Assembly: GCA_039024435.1 (NCBI GenBank)
Contig: JBCCQH010000001.1
Location: forward strand, 248,001-312,000
Length of the DNA: 64,000 nucleotides
Origin: JBCCQH01 sp039024435
GTDB lineage: Bacteria > Bacteroidota > Bacteroidia > J057 > JADKCL01
Direction of reading: 5' to 3'
In this document: piece by piece, positions 17,240 through 25,483 of the stretch
How the letters are laid out: each line of letters begins with the position of its first letter
Position numbering within the stretch: position 1 is the stretch's first letter
The notes under the pieces: model-generated
What the model was told of the DNA's origin: nothing
Databases searched by the model: none
Seen by the model: the letters and a program-made list of their open reading frames with translations, nothing else
Made by a program: the position numbers and the translations under genes

Positions 17240-17273
17240 TTTTCGCAACCTTGTTTCGGAACTTTGCGTAGCT

Positions 17274-17292
17274 TTACTTTGTAATACAAAGT
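17274..17292 (+). promoter_or_regulatory. Palindromic operator overlapping a -7 box, site A
   Basis: ACTTTGTAATACAAAGT (17276-17292) is a 17-bp palindrome with 6-bp arms around TAATA. Its left arm belongs to TTACTTTG (17274-17281), a one-mismatch -7 box; TTG at 17251 gives a -33 candidate 20 bases upstream. A protein bound here would block the promoter of the gene starting at 17302. The winged-helix protein encoded at 17919 is the natural candidate. Confidence 0.65.
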
Positions 17293-17301
17293 GCTTTGAA
17301 G

Positions 17302-17922
17302 ATGGATAATTACCGAGACCACTTGAAAGACATATCGGAGATTCGGTCCTTGATGGAGCAGAATACCAAGTTTCTCTCCCTGAGTGGACTGTCCGGAATT
17401 TCCGCTGGCTTGGTTGCCCTGCTGGGGGCGGCGGCGGCTTGGTGGAAGCTGGGCCAGTCAACCGATTACCTGACGCCGCTGAAGCGGCAGGATTACCCCG
17501 AATTGCTGGCTTTTCTCGCCCTGGACGCCGTGTTGGTGTTGGTGGTGGCGCTGGGATTGGCCGCGTTCTTTTCGGTTCGGATGGGCCGGCGCAACGGGAT
17601 CCCGATCTGGAACCGCACCGCTCAGCACGTCTTGTTGAATCTGGCGGTCCCTCTGGCGGCTGGTGGGCTGTTCTGCCTGGCGATGGTCCTGCATGGTTCG
17701 GCCATCTGGGTGGCCGCAACCATGCTCTTGTTTTACGGACTTGCGTTGCTGAACGCCAGCAAGTACACCCAACCGGAAATCCGCTATCTTGGCTATTCCG
17801 AGATCGGTCTAGGATTGCTCTGCGCAGTTTGGACGGGTCACGGCTTGATCTTTTGGGCCTTGGGATTTGGGGTCCTGCACATCGTCTATGGGGCGGTCAT
17901 GTACTACAAATATGAACGGTGA
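17302..17922 (+). CDS. Membrane protein paired with a winged-helix regulator
   Basis: This 206-aa protein has a short soluble N-terminus (MDNYRDHLKDISEIRSLMEQ) and about six hydrophobic segments, the last ending in a short basic tail (MYYKYER). No catalytic motif is visible. Its stop overlaps the GTG start of the winged-helix gene by four bases, a close pairing that suggests the membrane protein modulates or senses for the regulator. The ATG at 17302 was preferred over a TTG two codons earlier that lies close to the operator. The family is known to me only as a hypothetical membrane protein. Confidence 0.8.
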   Translation: MDNYRDHLKDISEIRSLMEQNTKFLSLSGLSGISAGLVALLGAAAAWWKLGQSTDYLTPLKRQDYPELLAFLALDAVLVLVVALGLAAFFSVRMGRRNGIPIWNRTAQHVLLNLAVPLAAGGLFCLAMVLHGSAIWVAATMLLFYGLALLNASKYTQPEIRYLGYSEIGLGLLCAVWTGHGLIFWALGFGVLHIVYGAVMYYKYER

Positions 17923-18221
17923 AAGACTCCCTGTCGAAAATAAACAAGGTCTTCGAGAACCGGATCCGCCTCGCCATCATGTCGTTGCTGATGGTCCGGG
18001 ACAAAATGGATTTCAACGAAATGAAAAGCACCTTGGACCTCACCGACGGCAACCTTTCCAGCCACGCCTCCAAGCTGGAATCAGCGGGTTACCTACAAAT
18101 CGAAAAGCGTTTTGTCGGGAAAAAACCCCAAACCAATTACTGCGCCACCCCCAAAGGAAAAACCGCCTTCCGCAATCACCTGGATGCCCTAGAAGAAATC
18201 CTGAAAGGAGGCAAAAAATGA
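17919..18221 (+). CDS. Winged-helix transcriptional regulator
   Basis: This small DNA-binding protein of 100 aa consists almost entirely of one winged helix-turn-helix of the ArsR/MarR-like HTH_27 type: ENRIRLAIMSLLMV, DFNEMKSTLDLTDGNLSSHA (helices 2-3), then YLQIEKRFVGKKPQTNY for the wing and TPKGKTAFRNHLDALEEIL for the last helix. There are no metal-binding cysteines. It starts with GTG inside the stop of the membrane-protein gene. Identical 17-bp palindromes in front of its own unit (17276) and the next unit (18319) are its likely binding sites, implying autoregulation and control of the ferritin-like operon. Confidence 0.88.
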   Translation: MKDSLSKINKVFENRIRLAIMSLLMVRDKMDFNEMKSTLDLTDGNLSSHASKLESAGYLQIEKRFVGKKPQTNYCATPKGKTAFRNHLDALEEILKGGKK

Positions 18222-18246
18222 AGAATTTCCGATGGATGATTCGCTC

Positions 18247-18289
18247 AATTTCCAGGTGTTTTCGTGTGAATTTCAAACACTTAGAAATC
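18247..18289 (+). repeat. Duplicated upstream region, copy B
   Basis: This is the second copy of the 43-base block at 17197-17239, with seven differences. It precedes the ferritin-like operon. After both copies the sequences diverge until the shared palindrome. Confidence 0.75.
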
Positions 18290-18316
18290 AGAAATCAACC
18301 CCCTTTTTTTACTCAG

Positions 18317-18335
18317 TCACTTTGCAATACAAAGT
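18317..18335 (+). promoter_or_regulatory. Palindromic operator overlapping a -7 box, site B
   Basis: ACTTTGCAATACAAAGT (18319-18335) has the same 6-bp arms as site A, and the spacer differs by one base. TCACTTTG (18317-18324) is a one-mismatch -7 box sharing the left arm. It controls the gene starting at 18345. Confidence 0.65.
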
Positions 18336-18344
18336 ACTTTTAAA

Positions 18345-19199
18345 ATGAATAAAACACTGCCATTCACGAACTGGGCGCGCTGGTTTGCTGCATTTGCCGA
18401 CCGGCAGCTCCCCTTGCCCAAGCCACAACAACCCGAACTCACCCGCCAAGAACGGAAATGGATCGGGCGATCTATCCGCCACTTTCAACTCGGAGAGTCC
18501 TCGGACGCCCGCTTGCTCCTGCAAAAAGCCGGTCGTTACGCGGCCGAGACCGGTGATATCTCCTATCCCTGGGCCTTGCGCGGATTTGTCCAAGAGGAAA
18601 ACCGCCACGCGGCCCTGCTCGGTCGATTCATGGACCAGGAAGGACTGCCCCGGGCCCGCAAAAGCTGGATGGACAGCGTCTTTCGCCGGGTCCGCCACGC
18701 CCTCGGACTGCGGCATTCCATTGTGGTGCTGCTCACCGCTGAGTTCATCGCGGTTCCCTACTATACCGCCCTCGGTCAGGCCACATCCTCGCAGCTTCTT
18801 GCGACCATCTGCCGACAAATCCTGGAAGACGAAGCCCATCACCTTCACTTCCAATCCCTCGCCTTACACGTCTTTTCCCGACGCTTATCGCCCTGGTCGC
18901 GCCGCGCCGGTCAAGTATTTGCGCGCTTATGCCTGGCAATTGCCTTGCCCGTGGTGTGGTGTTCCCACCGACGGGTCCTGTGCGCCGGCGGCTACGACTA
19001 CCGCTACTACCGAAAGACCTGCCTTCGGGCGTTCCGGCACTCCCGGGCTGTCGTAGCCGGCCAAATAATGGTCCCCGCGCCTGCCACCCCAGTACCACCG
19101 CCGACCCCCAACGCCACTTCCCGCACCGACGATCTTCCGAATCGACCGGTCACCCGCAACATGTTTCGCTTCCATCCTTCAACCTCAACTGCCCGATGA
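18345..19199 (+). CDS. Ferritin-like diiron protein
   Basis: This 284-aa protein has the ligand pattern of the ferritin-like superfamily: E85NRH88 and E163AHH166 as two ExxH pairs, each on its own helix, with E51 and E133 (LLTAEFIAVPYY) as likely partners. The helices cover residues about 35-230; the last 60 residues are Pro/Thr-rich and low-complexity. It could be an oxygenase, oxidase or iron-handling protein; the substrate cannot be told. It leads a unit of three genes under operator site B and overlaps the next small gene by four bases. No signal peptide. Confidence 0.8.
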   Translation: MNKTLPFTNWARWFAAFADRQLPLPKPQQPELTRQERKWIGRSIRHFQLGESSDARLLLQKAGRYAAETGDISYPWALRGFVQEENRHAALLGRFMDQEGLPRARKSWMDSVFRRVRHALGLRHSIVVLLTAEFIAVPYYTALGQATSSQLLATICRQILEDEAHHLHFQSLALHVFSRRLSPWSRRAGQVFARLCLAIALPVVWCSHRRVLCAGGYDYRYYRKTCLRAFRHSRAVVAGQIMVPAPATPVPPPTPNATSRTDDLPNRPVTRNMFRFHPSTSTAR

Positions 19200-19348
19200 A
19201 AACCTCCGTTTCCCGCGCCAAAGGCGCCGCCCCCACGCCCCCAAGCGAATTCCGCTTGTGGCTGGGCCTACTCGGTTTTGCCCTCCGATACCCATTTTTT
19301 ACCTTGCGGCGGGCAAGATTATTTTTCATTTTGCTGTTCCTCAAATAG
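19196..19348 (+). CDS. Small membrane-associated protein, 50 aa
   Basis: This short frame starts with an ATG overlapping the ferritin-like gene's stop (ATGA). The product has a polar N-terminus (MKTSVSRAKGAAPTPPSEF) and then two hydrophobic stretches separated by basic residues, FRLWLGLLGFALRYPFFTL and ARLFFILLFLK. It is probably a small membrane protein, translated by coupling. The next gene begins six bases later. No family is recognised; being real rests on its position in the operon. Confidence 0.5.
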   Translation: MKTSVSRAKGAAPTPPSEFRLWLGLLGFALRYPFFTLRRARLFFILLFLK

Positions 19349-19354
19349 CTACCA

Positions 19355-19795
19355 ATGACCGATTCGATGAAGCTGCAAAAAACCCTTTCTTCTGCTTTGA
19401 TGTCTGCGCTTGAGACCTCGGTCTTTCTGACGCCCCTGGGGGTGCTCTTGTTTTACCCATTTGTGGCCGAATACGACAGCCCCGACATAGCGCGCAACTT
19501 GCTCAATGCTGCGCTGTGCATGGCGGGTTTCTCCGCCGCCCTGGCCTTTCTGGTTCTGGTGCCGGCGACGGTCTACTTGGAGTGGAAAAAGCAAGGCATC
19601 TCGCGCAAAGAGCTGGCGGGATCTCTGGCCACACTGGCTTTGGTCCTGGTGCTGACTTCGCTGCTTGTCTACAAAGGCTTTGAGGGCCCCGGCCAAACCG
19701 GATTGCGACTCTTATTTGGCTTGCTGATGTCCATCATGGCTGGCACCTGGGTGTTTGCCTTGCGCTACCACCGCAAAGCCAAGCTGCCCGCGTAA
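19355..19795 (+). CDS. Four-helix membrane protein
   Basis: This 146-aa protein has four hydrophobic segments with short loops: VFLTPLGVLLFYPFV, ALCMAGFSAALAFLVLVPAT, LATLALVLVLTSLLVY and LRLLFGLLMSIMAGTWVFAL. It ends in a basic tail (RYHRKAKLPA). The charged loop LEWKKQGISRKEL lies in the middle. No motif suggests an enzyme. It is the third gene of the unit under operator site B, so it may work with the diiron protein, for example in a membrane-bound redox step; this is inference from position only. Confidence 0.7.
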   Translation: MTDSMKLQKTLSSALMSALETSVFLTPLGVLLFYPFVAEYDSPDIARNLLNAALCMAGFSAALAFLVLVPATVYLEWKKQGISRKELAGSLATLALVLVLTSLLVYKGFEGPGQTGLRLLFGLLMSIMAGTWVFALRYHRKAKLPA

Positions 19796-19938
19796 TTCGC
19801 CCGGCCCCGGTCCTCACCCGACATTTGATTTCATCTTCTTTTGACCTGACGCCGTGACGCGGCGTCCTGGCTCCGTGGTGGCTTTGCCTCGACGCGGAAA
19901 ATGTATCCTGAATTGAGCTTATCCGAAAATTTCCTGAC

Positions 19939-22461
19939 ATGAACGCTTCCTCAAACCCGATTCCCCAACCCCGGGGGCTGATCCTGGGCGGACTGATTGC
20001 CGTCTTCCTTTCCCTTGCCATTTTCCACGCCAGTACGGTGTTTGGGAACGGCTTCGTCGGCGGACTCGACGGCTTTTTCATCGCGAACTTTGCCATCGCC
20101 GTCGGTTATTGGCTGGTGGCGGCGATCCATTCCGGAGCTCAACACGGTCTCCGGCGCTTCTTCATTCTGAATCCCACCGTCTCGCGGATCGCCATCATCC
20201 TGTTTTCCATCGGCGCTTTTTCCCTCGACCAAAGCTTCCAACTTGTCGGAGCGACCCCCATCTGGTTTGGGGCCGCGCTCCACATCGCGTTTGGGGCACT
20301 GTTCCTGGACAGCTTTTATCCCCATCTGCATCCCATGATTCAGAACATCAACAATTTTTGCTGTGGGATCGGGTTGGCGATCACGGCTTATTTTTCCTTG
20401 TTGATGCTTCCGGTCTTGCCCTTTGCGGTCATCGGCTTGATTTTCTTTGGGATTTCGGTGGTCGCCTTTGCTCCTTTGTTCGGGATGCTTGCGTTTGCGC
20501 GGATCGTCCTGCGGCGCAAGGCCCGGCGGGCACAAATCAGCTTTTTCTCGGGACTGCTCCTGCCCCTGCTGCTGCTCGCAGGATACATGGTTCAGTACCA
20601 TATCGTGCAACGCGATCTGGAGCGCGTCGTGTCGACTTTTTCCAAGACGGGGTCCGATCTGCCTGTGGAAATCTTCGCTGCCCAGTTTCTCCCCGTGCGG
20701 GCCTTTCGCAACCACGCGCTTACCTCACCCAAGCGGGAACTCCTGACCTGGGACAACTTTGGGGCACCCACCGGATCGGGCTACAACGATCCTTTTTCGA
20801 TTCTGGGCCGGGGCCTCTCCGGCGATATGCCACTGAATGAGCGCCAGCGCAAACGCCTCATCGCTGCGCAAACCGATCTCCGCCACGCCTCCCAGCGCCG
20901 GCTTTGGGACGACGATCACCTCCTCACCCGCGAGGTACACACCGAAATCGAAGTGTACCCCGAATTCCGCCTCGCCTACGTCGAAAAGACCTTCAAAATC
21001 GAGCACTTTGGGGTGAAAAGGCAGCGGGGGCGCTGGCGGGAGGAAGCCGTCTACACCATTCATTTGCCGGAAGGCGCCGTAGCCACCTCTCTGTCGCTGT
21101 GGGTCAATGGCAAAGAGCGCAAAGCCCGTTTTACTTCCAAAGATGAGGCCGACCGCGCCTACACTACGATTGTCGGGCGGGAAGCCCGCGATCCGGCGCT
21201 GTTGCATTGGCAGGAAGGCAACACGCTGGTCGTGACCGTCTTCCCCGTCCAGCCCGACCTGCCGCGGAAGTTTAAGCTCGGGATGACCGTCCCGCTCCGT
21301 GCGCAAGGGCCGGACCTCGTGCTGGAAAACATCGTGTTTGAAGGGCCCATCCAGCATTTTACCCGGGAGATGACCACCATTCGCTTTATCGGTGAGGTGC
21401 CCCAATCGGTTGAGCTTCCGGAACACTTCACGGCGGAAAATCCCACTTTGTGGATGTACGAGGGAGGTTACCGCCCGGCCTGGAAGCTGCATTGCGCTGC
21501 GCCCGACCTTTCCCCGGTGCCCTTTACCTTCCAGGGAAAGTCCTACCGGGCATTTCCCTACCGACCGGAAATGGCCGTGCGGAACATCACCGATGTCTAC
21601 CTCGACTTGAACGCCAGTTGGACGGAGGACGAATTTGCGCAAGTCTGCCGCGCGGTGGGAGACCGCCGAGTGTGGACGTTTGACCGGGGGATGAAGCGCC
21701 TGGGCAAAGCCAATCGCCACCTCATTTTTGCCGCCGCCCAGGAAGCCCGCTTTTCCTTGTTTCCGCTCTACGCGATTCCCGATCCCGAGCACGCTCTGGT
21801 CATCTCCAAGCCCGGGGCCAACTACGTCGGCCTGGAGGATCTGCGGCATTCGCCTTTCCACCGGAAGATGGAAGCCCTGCTCGATTCCGCCCCGGTTCCC
21901 ATCGCCTACTTTAACCTCGGCGGCCATCCCGGCCCCTACTTCGAATCGCTGCGGCAGTTCGGAGTCTTGAATTACCAGGCCGGTTCCACCGCGCAGTTGG
22001 GGACCTGGCTCAACCAAGGCCGTTTTCCCGCTTTCCGAACCGAGCCCGGCAAGGTCATCCTCCCTAGTGCGGGGATGGAAATCTACCAAAGCGACGCCGA
22101 CGAGGCCCCGGCGACCAACCCGGCCCCCGATCACCTGCTGCGCCTGTACGCCTACAACAAATGCCTGGAAACGGCGGGGAAAGCGTTTTTGCGCGATCAC
22201 GAATTTTCCGGTGCCGCCCGGCGACTTGCCGAGGAAGCTTACGTTGTTTCCCCCTTTACCAGTCTGATCGTCCTGGAAACCGACGCCGATTACGAACGAT
22301 TCGGGATCGAAGAAAGTGAAAACAGCCTCGGCAACTCCACCTTGCACGGATTGGCGGATGGGGGTACAGGATCGGTTCCGGAGCCGCACGAATGGTTGTT
22401 GATCGGTTTGGTGCTGGCGGTTTTGGTCTACACCCAACGCAAACGCTTGCACCTCGCATGA
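19939..22461 (+). CDS. XrtN-system VIT-domain protein with PEP-CTERM-like signal
   Basis: This is an 840-aa membrane protein. About seven hydrophobic segments occupy residues 10-230. A vault-type (VIT) domain lies at about 345-460 (LAYVEKTFKIEHFGV, TIHLPEGAVATSLSLWVNGK, then RKFKLGMTVPL). A long soluble region follows. The C-terminus is a sorting signal: VPEPHEW (P814-E815-P816), a hydrophobic helix, and QRKRLHLA. This matches the PEP-CTERM plan read by exosortases, and the exosortase gene overlaps its stop. From memory, XrtN-associated proteins with a VIT domain form a named family (TIGR04477). It is probably cut and sorted by XrtN. Surface function unknown. Confidence 0.85.
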   Translation: MNASSNPIPQPRGLILGGLIAVFLSLAIFHASTVFGNGFVGGLDGFFIANFAIAVGYWLVAAIHSGAQHGLRRFFILNPTVSRIAIILFSIGAFSLDQSFQLVGATPIWFGAALHIAFGALFLDSFYPHLHPMIQNINNFCCGIGLAITAYFSLLMLPVLPFAVIGLIFFGISVVAFAPLFGMLAFARIVLRRKARRAQISFFSGLLLPLLLLAGYMVQYHIVQRDLERVVSTFSKTGSDLPVEIFAAQFLPVRAFRNHALTSPKRELLTWDNFGAPTGSGYNDPFSILGRGLSGDMPLNERQRKRLIAAQTDLRHASQRRLWDDDHLLTREVHTEIEVYPEFRLAYVEKTFKIEHFGVKRQRGRWREEAVYTIHLPEGAVATSLSLWVNGKERKARFTSKDEADRAYTTIVGREARDPALLHWQEGNTLVVTVFPVQPDLPRKFKLGMTVPLRAQGPDLVLENIVFEGPIQHFTREMTTIRFIGEVPQSVELPEHFTAENPTLWMYEGGYRPAWKLHCAAPDLSPVPFTFQGKSYRAFPYRPEMAVRNITDVYLDLNASWTEDEFAQVCRAVGDRRVWTFDRGMKRLGKANRHLIFAAAQEARFSLFPLYAIPDPEHALVISKPGANYVGLEDLRHSPFHRKMEALLDSAPVPIAYFNLGGHPGPYFESLRQFGVLNYQAGSTAQLGTWLNQGRFPAFRTEPGKVILPSAGMEIYQSDADEAPATNPAPDHLLRLYAYNKCLETAGKAFLRDHEFSGAARRLAEEAYVVSPFTSLIVLETDADYERFGIEESENSLGNSTLHGLADGGTGSVPEPHEWLLIGLVLAVLVYTQRKRLHLA

Positions 22462-23846
22462 CGGAGCTCGTCGCCAAACTTCAGTGGTCCACGGACCCTC
22501 AGGCGCTCCTCCTCTGGCTGAAGCGCTGGGGGCCATTTGTGGGCCTGGGGCTGGTCGCCCTCTTGGCCGGCTGGGTCAACCTCCGGGGGTATCTCCTTCC
22601 CGAATTCAATACTTTGCTGGCGCTGATCGGCTTGCCGTTTGTGCTGTACGTACGGGATCGGGAGCGGCGTCCCGGGCGCTTTGCCGGGCTGGCCCTGTTG
22701 ATGCTGGTATTGTTTCCGGTGCTGCAAATCAAGTTTGCCTTTCACCTGGCGTGGTGTTTCGTGTTGCTCTTTTTCGTGGAGTCGGTGCGGGGCAAGCTGA
22801 ATTCCATGCCGGTGGCCTTGGTGTTTGTGTTGTCGCCGCTGCCGCATTATTTGGCTTCGGTGCTGGGTTTTCCACTGCGGTTGTGGTTGAGCTCGGCGGC
22901 AGGGGCAGTGTTTCGGCTGCTGGGCATGGAGGTGGAGGTGCGGGGCAATCTTTTCCTCCGAGACGGGGAAGAGTTTGCCGTGGATCCAGCTTGTACGGGG
23001 ATTCACCTGTTTGTCACCGGACTCGTGCTGTTCGTGATCTTGTTGAGCTACCAGGAAAAGCGCTCCGGAAAGGGGCTGCCCGGGTGGGGACAGGGGGGGA
23101 CTCTAGTGGTGGCGGTGGGACTGGTGTTGCTGGCAAATCTGATGCGGATCGTCGGATTGGTGCTGCTGCGAAGTGCGCCGGAGACCTTTTCCCACGATGC
23201 GGTGGGCCTCGCGAGTCTGCTGTTTTACTTTGTGTTGCCGATTTATTTCCTGCTGGGTTGGGCAACCCGGAAGTGGGGCCGAAACCGCTCGGTCGCGCCG
23301 ACGCGGCGCCTGCATCTGCCCGGAACCCGGCGCACGATCCTCGGAGCCGTGCTGGTCGCGGGCTTGTTTGCGGTTGGTCCATGGGGGCAAAAGCCGGTTT
23401 CCACGGAGCAAATCGCACGGCTGAACGCCATGGCGACACCCGGATACACGAGCTGCCTCACCGATGCGGGAATATTGGCCCTGGAAGCGGAGGGAGCGCT
23501 GGTCTACCTCAAGCCGCCGGTGCCGTTTTACGGAGCCGATCACTACCCCGAAATCTGCTGGCGGGCGAGTGGCTTCCGGGTGCGGGCTCCGCAAGTGCAA
23601 GTGGTGGCCGGGACGGAAATGATGGTGGCGCGCCTGGAAAATGAGGAGCAGCGCATGGTAACCGCTTGGTGGTACGACAATGGAGCGGCGTCGACCACGT
23701 CCACTTTTGATTGGCGGTGGCGGCAATTGTGTGGGGAAGCGGGTTTCTTCCTGGTCAATGTCACCGTGGCTGACCAGGATGAGCTCACGTGCGTGATACG
23801 GGAATGGCAGGGAGCCAGGGTGATCGCGCGCTCAGTGAGATTTTGA
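22458..23846 (+). CDS. xrtN: Exosortase N
   Basis: This 462-aa polytopic membrane protein has the exosortase catalytic triad: Cys179 in DPACTGIHLF, Arg230 in LANLMRIVGLV and His246 in ETFSHDAVGL. Exosortases cleave PEP-CTERM signals and transfer the protein, by analogy with archaeosortases and sortases. After the membrane part comes an EpsI-like soluble domain (residues about 305-462), with HYPEICWRASGFRV. It starts inside the stop of the VIT-domain gene (ATGA), so enzyme and likely substrate are translated together. The match to exosortase N (TIGR04476) is recalled from the VIT partner. Its 3' end overlaps the convergent gene by 15 bp. Confidence 0.88.
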   Translation: MTELVAKLQWSTDPQALLLWLKRWGPFVGLGLVALLAGWVNLRGYLLPEFNTLLALIGLPFVLYVRDRERRPGRFAGLALLMLVLFPVLQIKFAFHLAWCFVLLFFVESVRGKLNSMPVALVFVLSPLPHYLASVLGFPLRLWLSSAAGAVFRLLGMEVEVRGNLFLRDGEEFAVDPACTGIHLFVTGLVLFVILLSYQEKRSGKGLPGWGQGGTLVVAVGLVLLANLMRIVGLVLLRSAPETFSHDAVGLASLLFYFVLPIYFLLGWATRKWGRNRSVAPTRRLHLPGTRRTILGAVLVAGLFAVGPWGQKPVSTEQIARLNAMATPGYTSCLTDAGILALEAEGALVYLKPPVPFYGADHYPEICWRASGFRVRAPQVQVVAGTEMMVARLENEEQRMVTAWWYDNGAASTTSTFDWRWRQLCGEAGFFLVNVTVADQDELTCVIREWQGARVIARSVRF

Positions 23847-25265
23847 ACTGGTGGGTGTTTGCAGTTCGCGCCATTTGGCGGTCAGCCAGGTGCGGTCGGT
23901 AATCCCGGTATTTTCGTCGAGGAGGAGCCGGATCTTTTGCAAATGTTCCGGTGTCGGGCCGGTTTCCCGGGCCTTGCCCAATTGGCGGAGAACGGAAATG
24001 AAGCGCCGGTTGACGTCTTTGCGGGTATCAGAAATGGCTTTGGTGCGGTTGAGGTAGCGCCGAAAGGTGTCCAACAAAGCATTCATGGCGAGGAAATCTC
24101 CGAGTTCGTAGTAGATGCGCAGGAGCAACACTTGGTGTCCGGTTCGGTAAAATGGATCGACAAATTCCAGGGCCTGCAGCCGACCGAGGGCCTTTTGGTA
24201 ATCTCCAAAGTAAAAGTCGAGGTAGGCCCGGCTGAACGCGTAGGCATTGCCGCCGAGTTCTTGCTGGATGTCCGCCCGGTGGGTTTCCAGAAAGTTGCGC
24301 GTCCATTTCAGACGACCCAGACGGCAGCCGACCACCGCAATATTGCGGATGAAATGCCCAGAAATTTCTCCCCGTCCGAAAATGAGTTCGTGCTGGGCCA
24401 TTTCCTGAAATACCGCAAACAGGCGCGAAAGGGCTTCGGCAACTCCGCGCTGGGCTTGTTGGGTGAAGTGGTTTTGCAGGTAGCCGTAGACATTCATCAG
24501 TTCGACCTTGGACATCGTGGTGGCGTGGTCCCGCAACAGTTCCCCCAAGGCGGTAAGTTGAGTTTCCGGAGCCTCGTCTTGCAGCAACAACATCAGGTGA
24601 AAAAAGATGCGGGTTAGCGGACGGCCGGGGGTAGATCGGGCCAGAAATTTGGCTTTGATCTCTGCCCAGCGCCCAACGGGAAATTCTTGGTTGAACAGGC
24701 GGTTGACGGTCAGCGCGGGCAGCAGATACTTTAAATTCAATCCCAAATAATGCTCGTCCAGCGCCCGAAAATAGGCGTGCAATGACAGTTCCCCACTGCG
24801 ATTGTCCTGACTTAGGGCCAGATCCAGCCCCAATTCTTCCAGTTGCAACTGCTTCGCGTAGTGGGAACTGTCCAGTGCTTCTTGGCTGAGGTGCTGTTTC
24901 CGGGCGGCGGCCAGTTGCTTTTCTGCGCCTTTAAAATTTTCTTCCTGCCGCAAGCGATCCGTCAGCAAGGTGGTCCGCAGCAGAGGACGCGCGGCCAGTT
25001 GTTGCTGCACCTTAAAATCGAGCAAATGTTGGTACAGATAGGTCTTGAGCACGTGGAGACGGGCCGAAGTCAAGGTTCGGTCGGGGGTCGAAGCGTTCAT
25101 TTCCCCAAGTAGGTCCACCGAAAAACCAGGAAAGTGCGGGGCCAAAGTTTCGAACAAGCGGATCGTTTCTGCGTGCTGGCAGAAGTACGGCGAGTACATG
25201 TAACGGGAAAAGGCTTGAAATTCCTTCCGTGTCAATTGTTGGAGCGCCTTCAAAAGTTTGCCCAT
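23832..25265 (-). CDS. Helical-repeat protein, paralog of the gene at 15594-17003
   Basis: This 477-aa soluble, all-helical protein has no signal peptide. The ATG at 25265 gives MGKLLKALQQLTRKEFQAF, aligning with the paralog's start; an upstream ATG adds 12 residues. Shared blocks include SPYFCQHAETIRLF, ARLHVLKTYLYQHLLDF, LKWTRNFLETH, YLDFYFGDYQKAL, LLLRIYYELGDF and FRRYLNRT. The spacing between blocks is nearly constant between the two, so they arose by duplication and diverged. The gene is convergent with xrtN and overlaps it slightly. A TPR-like scaffold role is only a guess. Confidence 0.8.
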   Translation of the reverse strand: MGKLLKALQQLTRKEFQAFSRYMYSPYFCQHAETIRLFETLAPHFPGFSVDLLGEMNASTPDRTLTSARLHVLKTYLYQHLLDFKVQQQLAARPLLRTTLLTDRLRQEENFKGAEKQLAAARKQHLSQEALDSSHYAKQLQLEELGLDLALSQDNRSGELSLHAYFRALDEHYLGLNLKYLLPALTVNRLFNQEFPVGRWAEIKAKFLARSTPGRPLTRIFFHLMLLLQDEAPETQLTALGELLRDHATTMSKVELMNVYGYLQNHFTQQAQRGVAEALSRLFAVFQEMAQHELIFGRGEISGHFIRNIAVVGCRLGRLKWTRNFLETHRADIQQELGGNAYAFSRAYLDFYFGDYQKALGRLQALEFVDPFYRTGHQVLLLRIYYELGDFLAMNALLDTFRRYLNRTKAISDTRKDVNRRFISVLRQLGKARETGPTPEHLQKIRLLLDENTGITDRTWLTAKWRELQTPTSSKSH

Positions 25266-25483
25266 AGAATTTGAACTAATAATTGGGAAATCTGGTCCCA
25301 AGATAATTTAGCGATTCCCCGCAATTTTATCCCCTTTTTGCCGATATCGGAATGGATTGTGAGCCGCACTTTGAAAATTTGATCTAATTATCGCCCCAAG
25401 ATGTCTTTTGTCAAAGCCCACAAGATTGACACTTTGCGAAGGAATCCGGATGCAAAACCATTAGACCACTATTTTTTATTCTC

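Noticed and set aside
19848..19866. GACGCCG-TGACG-CGGCGTC hairpin before the XrtN operon as a terminator
   Set aside because: No T-run follows, so it was not called a terminator.
20725..22536. Minus-strand open frame of 603 codons
   Set aside because: It is antisense to the VIT-domain gene, which has recognised domains and a sorting signal.
22484..23644. Plus-strand open frame of 386 codons within xrtN
   Set aside because: It is out of frame with the exosortase catalytic motifs and is Gly/Arg-rich without domains.
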